Positions 42,464 to 51,199 of a stretch of 64,000 nt of DNA are shown piece by piece (position 1 is the stretch's first letter; each line of letters starts with the position of its first letter). This DNA is from JAGTVG01 sp964543195 (GTDB taxonomy: Bacteria; Bacteroidota; Bacteroidia; Cytophagales; Cyclobacteriaceae): contig CAZIXF010000008.1 in NCBI GenBank assembly GCA_964543195.1, positions 46,378 through 110,377 on the forward strand, read 5' to 3'. The notes beneath the pieces were generated by a model, which did no database searches, was not told the DNA's origin, and saw only the letters and a program-made list of their open reading frames with translations. A program made the position numbers and the translations under genes.

Positions 42464-43243
42464 TTAAAGCTTTCTGATACGGATATTCCTGAACCATACC
42501 GGAGCGCCATGGTCCTGTAATCCGATGGATCCGGTCTTGAACTTATTCCAGTCCGGAAATTCCACCCACTTGCTGTTCTGGTAATGTTCCTGGTAGCGGT
42601 CACTCCCCTCATCAAATTCGACCGTTTTCCCTCCATTCAGCCAATGTTCCACATGCCCGTCGTTGTAGATGATCCGTGAAGTGTTCCATTCGCCGGCCGG
42701 TTTGACGTTCTTATCCGCAGGAGCAGCGAACATATCATAATTTGAACCTACCTTCTGGGCTTCAGTCAGATTTCCTTCCCAACCCTGATCATCCAGCAAC
42801 TGGTACTCGGGACCCGTCTCATAAGCATGATCGTAATCCGGCGATTCAACCACATGGTACAATACTCCACTATTGCCACCGGGTGAGATCTTCCATTCCA
42901 GCTCGAGCTCGAAATTCCCGAACTGCTCGATTGTGATCAGGGATCCTCCCCATTCACCGCTGCCCTCACCCAGGCCTTCCCCTTCCACCAGGATGGCATC
43001 GCCATCCACTTTCCAGAGCGGGCCGATCTCATCGGCATTATAACGCTTCCAACCATCCAGGTTTTCCCCGTTGAATAATTCGATCCATCCGGATTCCTCC
43101 ATTTGCTCATCGGCCATGGTTTCATCAGCCGCTTCCTGTTCCTGGCCCGATTGCCGTCCACCACAGGAAGCCATAACCATGATCAGGGCAAACACCGTGA
43201 TCAATGAAAAAATGGAATTAAACTTGAAATTTGGTTTCTTCAT
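42464..43243 (-). CDS. DUF1080 (3-keto-disaccharide hydrolase-like) lipoprotein
   Basis: A 259-residue lipoprotein: the signal ends VMASC (cysteine 27), followed by an acidic linker. The DUF1080 concanavalin-like domain shows GWIELFNGENLDGWKRYNAD (starting near 51), EWKISPGGNSGVLYHV, and a C-terminal GSIGLQDHGAPVWFRNIRIR block. DUF1080 proteins in Bacteroidota have been tied to cleavage of 3-keto-glycosides produced by exported Gfo/Idh/MocA oxidoreductases; two such oxidoreductases are at 8011-11240. It sits downstream of a gene remnant and a GH2 enzyme, consistent with carbohydrate use. Function assignment is by family. Confidence 0.92.
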   Translation of the reverse strand: MKKPNFKFNSIFSLITVFALIMVMASCGGRQSGQEQEAADETMADEQMEESGWIELFNGENLDGWKRYNADEIGPLWKVDGDAILVEGEGLGEGSGEWGGSLITIEQFGNFELELEWKISPGGNSGVLYHVVESPDYDHAYETGPEYQLLDDQGWEGNLTEAQKVGSNYDMFAAPADKNVKPAGEWNTSRIIYNDGHVEHWLNGGKTVEFDEGSDRYQEHYQNSKWVEFPDWNKFKTGSIGLQDHGAPVWFRNIRIRKL

Positions 43244-43279
43244 AATGTTATAAATTTGGTTTGAAAAATATTCTGTTTC

Positions 43280-43534
43280 CTAAAAATTGATTTTTAATGT
43301 ATCTATGTCCGGTTCGGCCAGGCTTTTTACCCGGTTTACCGTCTTTTCTTTATTATGCACTGTATTTTCAATACGTATTGTATAGATGCTTTCTTCATAC
43401 ACGCCAGGTGTAAAAACAAGGTCTTTCATTCTAACTGAGTACACAATTTCGGAATTTTTTTCATTAATTACGTGAATGACGGGTGGTTTTTCTGTTCCCT
43501 CCACAAAAATATCGGGTAAATAAGCCGGGAACAT
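43280..43534 (-). pseudogene. C-terminal remnant of a larger enzyme (possibly PhoD-like/metallophosphatase)
   Basis: An open stretch of about 84 residues with features of the C-terminal beta domain of a big secreted enzyme: YLPDIFVEGTEKPPVIHVIN, EIVYSVRM, FTPGVYEESIYTIRI. Similar ends occur, to my recollection, in PhoD-like alkaline phosphatases or related secreted hydrolases. The frame has no credible signal or catalytic part, and a TGA closes it upstream between 43546 and the GH2 stop, so most of the gene is missing. It lies 33 bases downstream of the GH2 gene. Confidence 0.45.
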
Positions 43535-43567
43535 TGAGAAAAACAATATATCTCATACTCTTTTGAT

Positions 43568-46351
43568 CTACCGGGTATAAAACATCAGCATGGGACCCAG
43601 GGGATACCGCCCGAAGTCGGCCCCATATATGGCTACACCGCCCGGCATGGCTTCCGGCACTTCAATTTTGACTTCCCAGAGGTTGTCTTTTAACAGGGTA
43701 GTTTTAAGGTGTTCCGGAAGTGTGAATTCCACAAGGTAACCGTACGAACCGGCCTCCCTCAATTTCCTGTCTTTCAACTGGGCATGCCATGAAAGCACCC
43801 CCCTGTGATCGGCCGGATCATCCTTTAAATGAACTTCTCCGATCACATGATCATTGATAATGATCCTCACCAGACCGGGGAACCGGGTTTCATCCGTCAT
43901 GGGATAGGCATTAGGATTCCGGCTGGGGTCATGGGTTCCTCTACCCCTCATATAATCTCCTCCCATTTCATCAGCAGCATCGATGTCCTTGCCCAATATT
44001 TTTTTGGATCCCAGTTCGGCTTTGAAAACTACCTGGCCTACATTTTCAGCGTTCAGGCCGGAGGGCAGATTAACTTCATAAGCGAAATGTCCATGCCCTG
44101 CTCCGTTCACTTTTAACCCGTCCAGTACCTGCCATTGCTTCAGCGACCAGGCAGCATCACTGAAACCATCGGGTTTTATTTTTACTATGTGCACATTTTC
44201 TTTTTCAGATTCCGGTGAAGCCCCCTTGATCCTGAACACGGTGAAATTTTTTTGAAGGGATACATTTGATGCGGTCTGTAATTCAAGATTCAAAACTGCC
44301 ACTCCTTTTTCGGCAGGCATTTCAATTTTCAGGGGGTCCAGGTATCCCGTCTTCCAGGGTTTCAACTCTACCTCCTGATACTGATCCTTCCCGCGTTTCT
44401 GTTCACCTGTTTCATTTACCCAGGTCAGAAAATAATGCAGCCTTGCCGCACCGGAAGGTATTTCACCGGTGAAAACCGATAGCCAGACCGGGACCTCAAG
44501 GTCTTCACCCGGGGAAGCATCGCGGCTTAGTTCAATATCCGGGGTCACCTGGATGGTCCGGTGAAGGTCATTCAGGGTCATTCCATTGAACTCTTCCAGT
44601 CCGGTGTATTTTTCCGAGCGATCATACCGGTAATATCCATTCCATTCATTGATCACATCATGGTGTTCGGTATACAGCCAGCCGGCGATCTTCGGATTTT
44701 TCCTGAAGGCATTGATCATCCGGTGATAGTCCCAGCTCCAGTCCACATCACCCGTACTCCCTTCATAGCCCCAGACATTGCCGCACTCACTGTTGATATT
44801 GGGCTGATCGCCCTGCCGGTAACCTTCTGCAAAATTCCAGGGCGAGCCGGGATAGGTCTTCTCCGAGATCTCGGCAAGTCGTTCATCCCAGGCATAACCG
44901 GGCAGGTAGGCATGCCAGGTATTCAGATCGGTAACTACGTGGTCTTCCCGGTTGGCGCTGTTGTCTTCCACCAACCGGGTGGGATCCAGGTCTTTTGCCA
45001 AACGATACATGTCAGCCACCCATTCTTTTGTTTCGGGAAGATATACCCTGTCACCGTCCTCCTGTTCAGTCATCAGGCCCCAGGTCTCATTGAAAATGAC
45101 CCAGGAAAAGATGGCCGGGTGGTTATAATCCCTTTTGATCATCTGTCTCAATGCATACTCCGATTCCTGTCTCATCTTTTCATTGGGTTCACCCCAGCTG
45201 TTAGGTACATCCGCCATGATCAGCACGCCCAGTTTATCGGCCCAGTATAATTTTCTTGGTATGCCGATCTTGACGTGGATCCGCTGACCATTCAGCCCGA
45301 TCTTTTTTGTGCGGAGTATTTCATCCCGCATGAACTCATCCGACGGGAAGGTATAGTAACCATCAGGATGATAAGCCTGGTCGAGGGCCATTTGCAGGTA
45401 TACCGGCTCTCCGTTGAGGGCTACATAGGAAAAATCCGTTCCGGGCATGTCGGTCACACCGATCTCGCGCATGCCGAAATACGTGCTGACCTCGTCCACC
45501 AGGTCGCCGGAATTTCCAAGTCTTACCTCAAGGTCATAGAGGAATGGGTCTGCCAGGGTCCAGAGCCGTTCGCCCCTTACGGGGACGGTAAAATTAAAAT
45601 CTCTGGTGCCACTTTTGATCCGGAAAGGATGAGCGTGGGATACTCCCTCATCACCCTTCACCTCAAATTCTATGTCCAGCGCCCCATCAGCCGGTAAGTC
45701 CAGTGACCCCTCCACAACGATCTGCTCCTCACGTATATCCGGGGTAACATGAACATAGTCGATAAAATTACTCCCTCTTGCTTCCAGATAAAGGGTCTGC
45801 CAGATCCCCCGGGCTTTTCCATATCCCTGTTTGCCCTCCAGTTTGAATGGATGCGGTGTATCATCCACCCGGATGACCAGGTTTTGCTTATTGCCAAAAT
45901 CCACATAGGGGGTAAGCTCGAATTCAAATTCAGTATACCCTCCCTGGTGTTCTCCCAGTTTATTGCCATCAAGCCAGGCACTGGTCCGCCAGTCGCTGGC
46001 ACCGATCACCAGGTATATCCTTTTACCTTCCCAGGATCCGGGAACTTCAATATCTCTCCGGTACCAACCGATATCCGCCTCATCGGCCATTTCAGAAAGG
46101 GGAGCCCCCCAGGAAAAAGGTACCTTTATCCGGCCGGAAAAATCATTTCCTGCAAGATACCATTCCTCACCAAGGCCTTCATTCTGCGGGTCGAATTGAA
46201 ACTGCCACCAGCCGTTCATATTCTTCCACATGGGACGTTTGAAATCTGGTCGCGGATGTTCCGGAAGAGGGATCGAATCAGGCTGGGATACAGCCCCTGT
46301 TGTAAAAAAAATCAGTATTAAAAGACTCAATAGAGATAAAAATCTTTTCAT
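43568..46351 (-). CDS. Secreted glycoside hydrolase family 2 protein
   Basis: A 927-residue exported glycosidase. The start at 46351 (ATG) gives a clean signal peptide (LLSLLILIFFTTGAVSQ); a TTG nine bases earlier also opens the frame. Order: GH2 sugar-binding domain (about 30-195, GWYRRDIEVP, WLDGNKLGEHQGGYTEF), immunoglobulin-like domain, then the TIM barrel with the general acid/base in VIFNETWGL (N421, E422) and a likely nucleophile glutamate in NINSECGN (E522). A long C-terminal part of beta domains follows. Substrate (galactoside, glucuronide or mannoside) cannot be told. Nearest relatives are GH2 proteins of unassigned specificity. Confidence 0.92.
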   Translation of the reverse strand: MKRFLSLLSLLILIFFTTGAVSQPDSIPLPEHPRPDFKRPMWKNMNGWWQFQFDPQNEGLGEEWYLAGNDFSGRIKVPFSWGAPLSEMADEADIGWYRRDIEVPGSWEGKRIYLVIGASDWRTSAWLDGNKLGEHQGGYTEFEFELTPYVDFGNKQNLVIRVDDTPHPFKLEGKQGYGKARGIWQTLYLEARGSNFIDYVHVTPDIREEQIVVEGSLDLPADGALDIEFEVKGDEGVSHAHPFRIKSGTRDFNFTVPVRGERLWTLADPFLYDLEVRLGNSGDLVDEVSTYFGMREIGVTDMPGTDFSYVALNGEPVYLQMALDQAYHPDGYYTFPSDEFMRDEILRTKKIGLNGQRIHVKIGIPRKLYWADKLGVLIMADVPNSWGEPNEKMRQESEYALRQMIKRDYNHPAIFSWVIFNETWGLMTEQEDGDRVYLPETKEWVADMYRLAKDLDPTRLVEDNSANREDHVVTDLNTWHAYLPGYAWDERLAEISEKTYPGSPWNFAEGYRQGDQPNINSECGNVWGYEGSTGDVDWSWDYHRMINAFRKNPKIAGWLYTEHHDVINEWNGYYRYDRSEKYTGLEEFNGMTLNDLHRTIQVTPDIELSRDASPGEDLEVPVWLSVFTGEIPSGAARLHYFLTWVNETGEQKRGKDQYQEVELKPWKTGYLDPLKIEMPAEKGVAVLNLELQTASNVSLQKNFTVFRIKGASPESEKENVHIVKIKPDGFSDAAWSLKQWQVLDGLKVNGAGHGHFAYEVNLPSGLNAENVGQVVFKAELGSKKILGKDIDAADEMGGDYMRGRGTHDPSRNPNAYPMTDETRFPGLVRIIINDHVIGEVHLKDDPADHRGVLSWHAQLKDRKLREAGSYGYLVEFTLPEHLKTTLLKDNLWEVKIEVPEAMPGGVAIYGADFGRYPLGPMLMFYTR

Positions 46352-46486
46352 TGGGATCAATAGGTTTGTTTTAACTTATTTCTAAAAATAACGATTTAAA
46401 TCAAAAAAAATCTATCGGGCAGTAAATAACCGGGCATAATCAGATTCCGGATATAATTCTAGTAAAAAATTTGCTAAAATCGGACT

Positions 46487-46610
46487 AACCACCACCAAAG
46501 GAGGTGGCATTAACCCCGATTTTTGCCTTGCACCGCAAATTTTTTTCAGACGCACACGCCTTTCGGGCAAAGCCCCGCTTGAACATGGCCACGCCCTAAG
46601 GACGTGGGTT
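46487..46610. other. Twin-hairpin non-coding element
   Basis: Two hairpins of identical build start exactly 100 bases apart: CCACC-a-CC-AAA-GG-a-GGTGG (46489-46507) and CCACG-c-CC-TAA-GG-a-CGTGG (46589-46607). Each has a 5-bp stem, one mismatch, 2 bp and a 3-base loop; the second is followed by GTTTTTAAG. A TTCGGGCAAAGCCCCGC segment between them also folds. The layout recalls IS200/IS605 ends, REP pairs or a small structured RNA, but no transposase is present. Confidence 0.55.
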
Positions 46611-46661
46611 TTTAAGTAGTACTAAAATTTGAAGGATTCAATGCTCCGGATTCAAATTATT

Positions 46662-47168
46662 TTAAATCGCACGTTCCATCTTTTGCACAAGCAGATCTCT
46701 CAATTCTTTAAGGGAAGAAACCCCTCTGATCGTATCCTCTCTTCTGCTATCGAGTTTTTTACCGGCATATTGCGCTGCAAATCCGCCAAATGTGGTCACT
46801 GCGATTACCGGTTTATGATAGATCCAGGCAAAACCCATCTCGGTCAGGGTGCCGGCCTGGCCTCCGATAACGATCACCACATCCGCAGCCAGCACGGTCA
46901 GGCTGTTGCGACTGTGTGCAAGACCAGTAGGGATCACGATCCGGCAGTAGGGGTTGGCATCTCTTTTATCGGCTGAAGGCAGAATACCCACGGTAATGCC
47001 TCCTGCATCGGAACAGCCTTCACTGACTGCTTCCATTACCCCTCCTCTGCCTCCCGTGATCAGAATGCAGCCCAGTTCCGCCAGCATAGCGCCCAGCTGA
47101 ACACAGAATTTCTGTTTCTCTCCCCCGGCCGTGCTGTCGCCTATTACCGTAACCTGTAATTCAGCCAT
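46662..47168 (-). CDS. TIGR00725-type SLOG-domain protein
   Basis: A 168-residue Rossmann-like protein of the SLOG/LOG superfamily (TIGR00725 branch), a fold that binds nucleotides or nucleotide-derived ligands. Visible motifs are VTVIGDST (residues 6-13), ITGGRGGVMEAVSEG (38-52) and VIGGQAGTLTEMGFAW (about 100-115), the last replacing the PGGxGTxxE motif of true LOG phosphoribohydrolases. Activity on cytokinin-type nucleotides is therefore not expected. Single gene, leftward. Another, canonical LOG protein is at 53011. Confidence 0.88.
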   Translation of the reverse strand: MAELQVTVIGDSTAGGEKQKFCVQLGAMLAELGCILITGGRGGVMEAVSEGCSDAGGITVGILPSADKRDANPYCRIVIPTGLAHSRNSLTVLAADVVIVIGGQAGTLTEMGFAWIYHKPVIAVTTFGGFAAQYAGKKLDSRREDTIRGVSSLKELRDLLVQKMERAI

Positions 47169-47375
47169 GTGTGTTCAATAAAAACGGTCACACTAAGGTA
47201 AAAAAAAAGTGATGAGATAAATAAGGATATTTTTCCTTTAATTCGCATCACTTTTCCCTCAGGGCAGATGAGGAACTTATTCAGTTGCCTGCCCGAATTT
47301 TTTCAGATGCAGCCGGCAAAGCAAAGAGCGGGCAAAGTATATTCGCCCATCCCGGTCTATGCATTATTTTATCGA

Positions 47376-47978
47376 CTAGGCCGATTTCCACTTGATCGTG
47401 CAACCTATCGCTTTGGTTTTTTTCTCGGGAACCGGTTTTCCTTTAAGTAAAGCATCCACTGCTTCCCGCACATATTTCTGATCGGCTTTTTCGGGGTTTT
47501 TGGGATTATTGTCCACAGCACCGATATACATTACCCTGTATTTGTCGTCTTCTTTTTTCAATATATACATATGAGGCGTATTGGTGGCTCCGTATGCCTT
47601 GGTCACTTCCTGGGTCTCATCCACCAGGTAGGCGAAAGGGAAATTCTTTTCAACTGCCCGTTTTTTCATTTCTTTGAATGAGTCTCCGGGTTGTTTTTCG
47701 GGATCATTCGGATTGATGGCAATTACGGGAAACCCCTTCGGTGCATAGATTTTGTGCAAATCGATAAGCCGTTGTTCATACATCTGGGAGAAGGGGCAAG
47801 TATTGCAGGTGAAGGTAATGATAAATCCTTTTGCATCCGGATAATCATCGAGCGACACCATATTGCCGTCCACATTTTTAAGGTTGAAATTTTCAGCATA
47901 TTCTCCCACATCGACTCCATTTTCTCCAGGGGGAACGACAAAAAGAGCAAGAATAAGATAAGCTAATGTTTTCATCAT
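47376..47978 (-). CDS. Secreted redoxin/thioredoxin-family protein
   Basis: A 200-residue thioredoxin-fold protein with a short hydrophobic N-terminus and a CNTC active site (C58-N-T-C61, within TFTCNTCPFSQMYEQRL), typical of the AhpC/TSA-redoxin subgroup in which TCNTCP is conserved. NPNDPEKQPGDSF and TPHMYIL (cis-proline after threonine) complete the fold. The second codon is also ATG. It follows the TlpA-like gene after 14 bases, so both are cotranscribed and probably maintain thiol redox state outside the cytoplasm. Confidence 0.9.
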   Translation of the reverse strand: MMKTLAYLILALFVVPPGENGVDVGEYAENFNLKNVDGNMVSLDDYPDAKGFIITFTCNTCPFSQMYEQRLIDLHKIYAPKGFPVIAINPNDPEKQPGDSFKEMKKRAVEKNFPFAYLVDETQEVTKAYGATNTPHMYILKKEDDKYRVMYIGAVDNNPKNPEKADQKYVREAVDALLKGKPVPEKKTKAIGCTIKWKSA

Positions 47979-47992
47979 TGTAGTATTTAGTT

Positions 47993-48502
47993 TTACAATT
48001 GGTTTATAAATTCATTCAATTCCTTGGTTAATTCTCCTTTTTCAAATTGCTTTTCAAAGAAACGGCGTGTTCCGGTTCTGCCATGAACGATCAGGGTAGC
48101 CGGGATGGCGCCTGACCAGGACGGATCCACTTTATTGATCCAGGAATTATAATCCACATTGTCCAGTAATTTTACGGTTGAGTTTATTTCTTTTTCCGAA
48201 ACGAATTTTTTCACTTTTGAATCCAGTGCTTCAACAAAATCAAGGCTGATCAGGATCACTTCTACATTATCGTATGCCGGATCCGAATTGACAGATTCAA
48301 ACAACGGTAATTCCTCAATACAGGGTTTACACCAGGTAGCCCAGAAATTGATCACCCTAACCTTGCCGGAGGGTTCATGGATGATCTTTTCAAGATCCGC
48401 CACATCAATCACTTTAATTTCCTGGGCAGAGGACCTCAGGGGAATGAAAAGAATCAATACAATAATATACCGGATGGAATTCATGATATGTGCTTTTCCC
48501 AT
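47993..48502 (-). CDS. TlpA-family thiol-disulfide oxidoreductase
   Basis: A 169-residue exported thioredoxin-like protein. A signal peptide (SIRYIIVLILFIPLRSSAQ) precedes the TlpA/ResA fold with the active site FWATWCKPC (C58-K-P-C61) and IPATLIVHGRTG carrying the cis-proline loop. ATG codons at 48502 and 48484 are both possible; the second gives a more compact signal. It is the first gene of a two-gene leftward unit with the redoxin gene. Likely a periplasmic disulfide reductase for cytochrome or envelope protein maturation. Confidence 0.92.
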   Translation of the reverse strand: MGKAHIMNSIRYIIVLILFIPLRSSAQEIKVIDVADLEKIIHEPSGKVRVINFWATWCKPCIEELPLFESVNSDPAYDNVEVILISLDFVEALDSKVKKFVSEKEINSTVKLLDNVDYNSWINKVDPSWSGAIPATLIVHGRTGTRRFFEKQFEKGELTKELNEFINQL

Positions 48503-48679
48503 TTTCTGTGTAATTTTTTTCCTGGAAATCCATTGAATTAACAGGAGTAACCAGTCAGGTCGAAAATTTTGGTATATTTTTTAACTTAACCTTGAAAGAT
48601 AATCAGTTTTTCAGAGAAGTGTTATGTCTTTTTTTAAATATTATATATATTATCCTGTTGATGACAAAAAATTTGAATT

Positions 48680-49576
48680 ATGAAAAACGTACTTAATTTA
48701 ATCCTGATTCTGGTCCTGCTTTTTTCCTGTACAAGAAAAAAACAGGATCAGGAACAAGCAGCTGACTTGCCGGAGGAGGAAATATCAAACGTGATACTGG
48801 AAGAAGTATGGGCTACTGATACTTTGTTAAGGGTCCCCGAATCGGTCCGTTATGATGAAAAAAGGAACGTGATCTATGTGTCCAATATTGAAGGGGATCC
48901 ACGCGGACAGGATGGCGAGGGGTTCATCTCAAAGCTTTCGCCCGAGGGAGAGATCCTTGAATTAAGATGGATCGATGGATTGAATGCCCCCAAAGGGATG
49001 GATATTCATGAAGGGTTTTTATATGTAACCGATATAACGGAAATGGCTGTGATCGATATCGAAGAAAGCAGGGTAGTACAACTTTATGAAGTGCCCACAG
49101 CAAGTTTCCTGAATGATGTGACCGTGGAAGATGATGGGCTCGTCTATATTTCGGATTCCGACACGGATAAGATATACCTGCTCAGGAATGGAGTTATTGA
49201 AACCTGGCTTGAAAAGGGGGATTTGCTGAGCGGTCCAAACGGCCTTTACTGGGAAGAGGGTAAAATTATGCTGGCTTCAAGCGGACATGAACAGTTCAAG
49301 GAGATCAGCCTGCCCTCGAAAGAGATCAAGATTGTAGCCAGTGATATCGGCCACGGCGACGGGGTGGCCAAAGATGCCAGAGGAAATTATGTGGTTTCAA
49401 GCTGGCTTGGCCAGGTGTTCTACATATACAATGACGGACGCAAAATCGAACTGCTGGATACCCGGGAGCAAAGCATTAATTCGGCAGACCTCGATATCAT
49501 TGAGGATGAAGATCTGGTCCTGGTACCTACTTTTTTTGATAACCGGGTAGTGGCATACCGTCTGAAATATCAATAA
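48680..49576 (+). CDS. SMP-30/NHL-type beta-propeller lipoprotein
   Basis: A 298-residue lipoprotein: the signal ends LLFSC (cysteine 17). The mature part looks like a six-bladed propeller with repeated strands: RNVIYVSNIEGDPRGQDG, LNAPKGMDIHEGFLYVTDIT, VYISDSDTDKIYLL, LSGPNGLYWEEGKIMLASSG and GNYVVSSWLGQVFYI. This matches SMP-30/gluconolactonase-like or NHL proteins. Likely periplasmic. Enzyme function, if any, is not evident. It is followed after 27 bases by rluD. Confidence 0.85.
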   Translation: MKNVLNLILILVLLFSCTRKKQDQEQAADLPEEEISNVILEEVWATDTLLRVPESVRYDEKRNVIYVSNIEGDPRGQDGEGFISKLSPEGEILELRWIDGLNAPKGMDIHEGFLYVTDITEMAVIDIEESRVVQLYEVPTASFLNDVTVEDDGLVYISDSDTDKIYLLRNGVIETWLEKGDLLSGPNGLYWEEGKIMLASSGHEQFKEISLPSKEIKIVASDIGHGDGVAKDARGNYVVSSWLGQVFYIYNDGRKIELLDTREQSINSADLDIIEDEDLVLVPTFFDNRVVAYRLKYQ

Positions 49577-49603
49577 ATCAAGAATTTAGATACTCCTGGT
49601 CAA

Positions 49604-50632
49604 ATGGGAATGCTTGAGGAGAACCCCCTGGACAATGACGATCTTTTCGAGCATTATAAAATTGATGTGGATCCCGGTCAGTCCCCGGTCAGGATTGACC
49701 GGTTTCTGAACGACAGGCTTCCCAATGCCTCGAGAAACAAGATCCAGTCCGCTATAAGGGAAGGTTTCGTCAAAGTCAATAATCAGGATATCAAATCCAA
49801 CTATAAAGTCAAGCCGGGTGATTCCATTTCCGTATTACTTCCCGAACCGCCGCGTGATACAGAAATAATCCCCGAAGATATCCCTCTGGATATCGTATAT
49901 GAGGATCAGTCGCTGCTTGTCGTCAATAAACCGGCCGGCATGGTGGTTCATCCGGCATACAACAACTGGCAGGGAACCCTTGTCAACGCGCTGGTTTATC
50001 ATTTCCGGCAGTTGCCCGAAATGCCCGGTAACGAGGGAAGGCCGGGACTGGTTCACCGCATCGACAAAGACACTTCGGGTTTACTGATGATAGCCAAGAC
50101 GGAGAACGCGCTGAATAAACTGGCCAGGCAATTTTTTGACCACACCATCCGGAGGACATACCATGCGCTGGTGTGGGGCATCCCGGAGCCTTCCCGGGGA
50201 TTAATAGACGTACCTCTTGGGCGTCATCCGAAGGACCGCAGGGTGGTAGCCGCTTTTCCAGGCGGAGATCAGGGAAAAAAAGCGATTACCCATTATAAGG
50301 TACTGCGCGACCTCCGGTACGTATCGCTGGTGGAATGCCGGCTGCAAACCGGCCGGACCCACCAGATACGCGCCCATATGAAATATCTGGGTCATCCTCT
50401 GTTTAATGATAAAACCTATGGCGGTGACAGGATCCTAAAGGGGACCACATTTTCAAAGTACAGGTCTTTCGTGCAAAACTGTTTCACGATCATGCCCAGG
50501 CAGGCCCTCCATGCCTTATCCCTTGGCTTTATACATCCGGAAACCACGGAAGAAATGTATTTCGAATCCCCGCTTCCCGAAGATTTTGATGCGTTATTGC
50601 AAAAATGGGATAATTATGTGAAATACACCTGA
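49604..50632 (+). CDS. rluD: RluA/RluD-family 23S rRNA pseudouridine synthase
   Basis: A 342-residue pseudouridine synthase. An N-terminal S4 RNA-binding domain (about 29-80, IDRFLNDRLPNASRNKIQ, KPGDSISVLLP) precedes the catalytic domain with VVNKPAGMVVHP (107-118) and HRIDKDTSGL (151-160), whose D154 is the catalytic aspartate. CRLQTGRTHQIRAHM is the family's third motif. The S4 domain and motif spacing fit RluD, which modifies helix 69 of 23S rRNA. Convergent with the DUF3127 gene. Confidence 0.94.
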   Translation: MGMLEENPLDNDDLFEHYKIDVDPGQSPVRIDRFLNDRLPNASRNKIQSAIREGFVKVNNQDIKSNYKVKPGDSISVLLPEPPRDTEIIPEDIPLDIVYEDQSLLVVNKPAGMVVHPAYNNWQGTLVNALVYHFRQLPEMPGNEGRPGLVHRIDKDTSGLLMIAKTENALNKLARQFFDHTIRRTYHALVWGIPEPSRGLIDVPLGRHPKDRRVVAAFPGGDQGKKAITHYKVLRDLRYVSLVECRLQTGRTHQIRAHMKYLGHPLFNDKTYGGDRILKGTTFSKYRSFVQNCFTIMPRQALHALSLGFIHPETTEEMYFESPLPEDFDALLQKWDNYVKYT

Positions 50633-50820
50633 TATTGGGCTTCCGAAGAAGCTGGCATACGGTACTGAACAGCTACCAGTCACTTCGCGGAGATCAGTGT
50701 GGAAAGCAAGGAGCGGGAACGGCTACCAGTCACTCACCCATCAGGGCGGGATCAGCCCAATTTCTCTCCGGGAGCATTATCTGCCCGGCAAGATCCGGAA
50801 AAGAGATAATCATACGATGC

Positions 50821-51183
50821 TCAGAATGGCAACACATCATCATCACTGAAAGACGATAGTTCATCGCTTTCGGGAGGCTGATAGGATTCATCCGGCTGAC
50901 CGCCTTCATGGGCCTCAAGCCGCCAGGCCTGAAGGGAGTTAAAATAAATTTTTTCACCTTTCGGGTTGGTCCATTCCCTGCCCTTGAGATTGAAATATAC
51001 CTCCACCTCCTGGCCTGTTTTGAACTTATCCAGTATATCACATTTATCCTGTATCAGTTCAAATTTAAGGTATTCCGGATATTGGGGGTTTTCGGCATAT
51101 TCCACCACAAATTCTCTCTTTTTAAAGGTGTCGCTCACTTGCTGTGTATCAAAAATGGCATGAATTTTTCCTCTGATGTTCAT
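50821..51183 (-). CDS. DUF3127 OB-fold-like protein with SSB-like acidic tail
   Basis: A 120-residue member of the Bacteroidota DUF3127 family. A compact N-terminal domain (1-90; GKIHAIFDTQQVSDTFKKRE, EYPEYLKFELI, FNLKGREWTNPKG, FNSLQAWRLE) has the strand pattern expected for an OB fold. A proline- and serine-rich linker then leads to the C-terminus SDDDVLPF (114-120 DDDVLPF), closely resembling the DDDIPF tip of single-stranded DNA-binding protein that recruits partners. The family's role is undefined; DNA-related function is inferred from the tail. It follows the PPK2 gene by 16 bases. Confidence 0.88.
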   Translation of the reverse strand: MNIRGKIHAIFDTQQVSDTFKKREFVVEYAENPQYPEYLKFELIQDKCDILDKFKTGQEVEVYFNLKGREWTNPKGEKIYFNSLQAWRLEAHEGGQPDESYQPPESDELSSFSDDDVLPF

Positions 51184-51199
51184 AGTTCACGGTATCCTT

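Noticed and set aside
46487..46610. Complete IS200/IS605 insertion sequence
   Set aside because: No tnpA or tnpB frame is present nearby; only end-like hairpins are seen.
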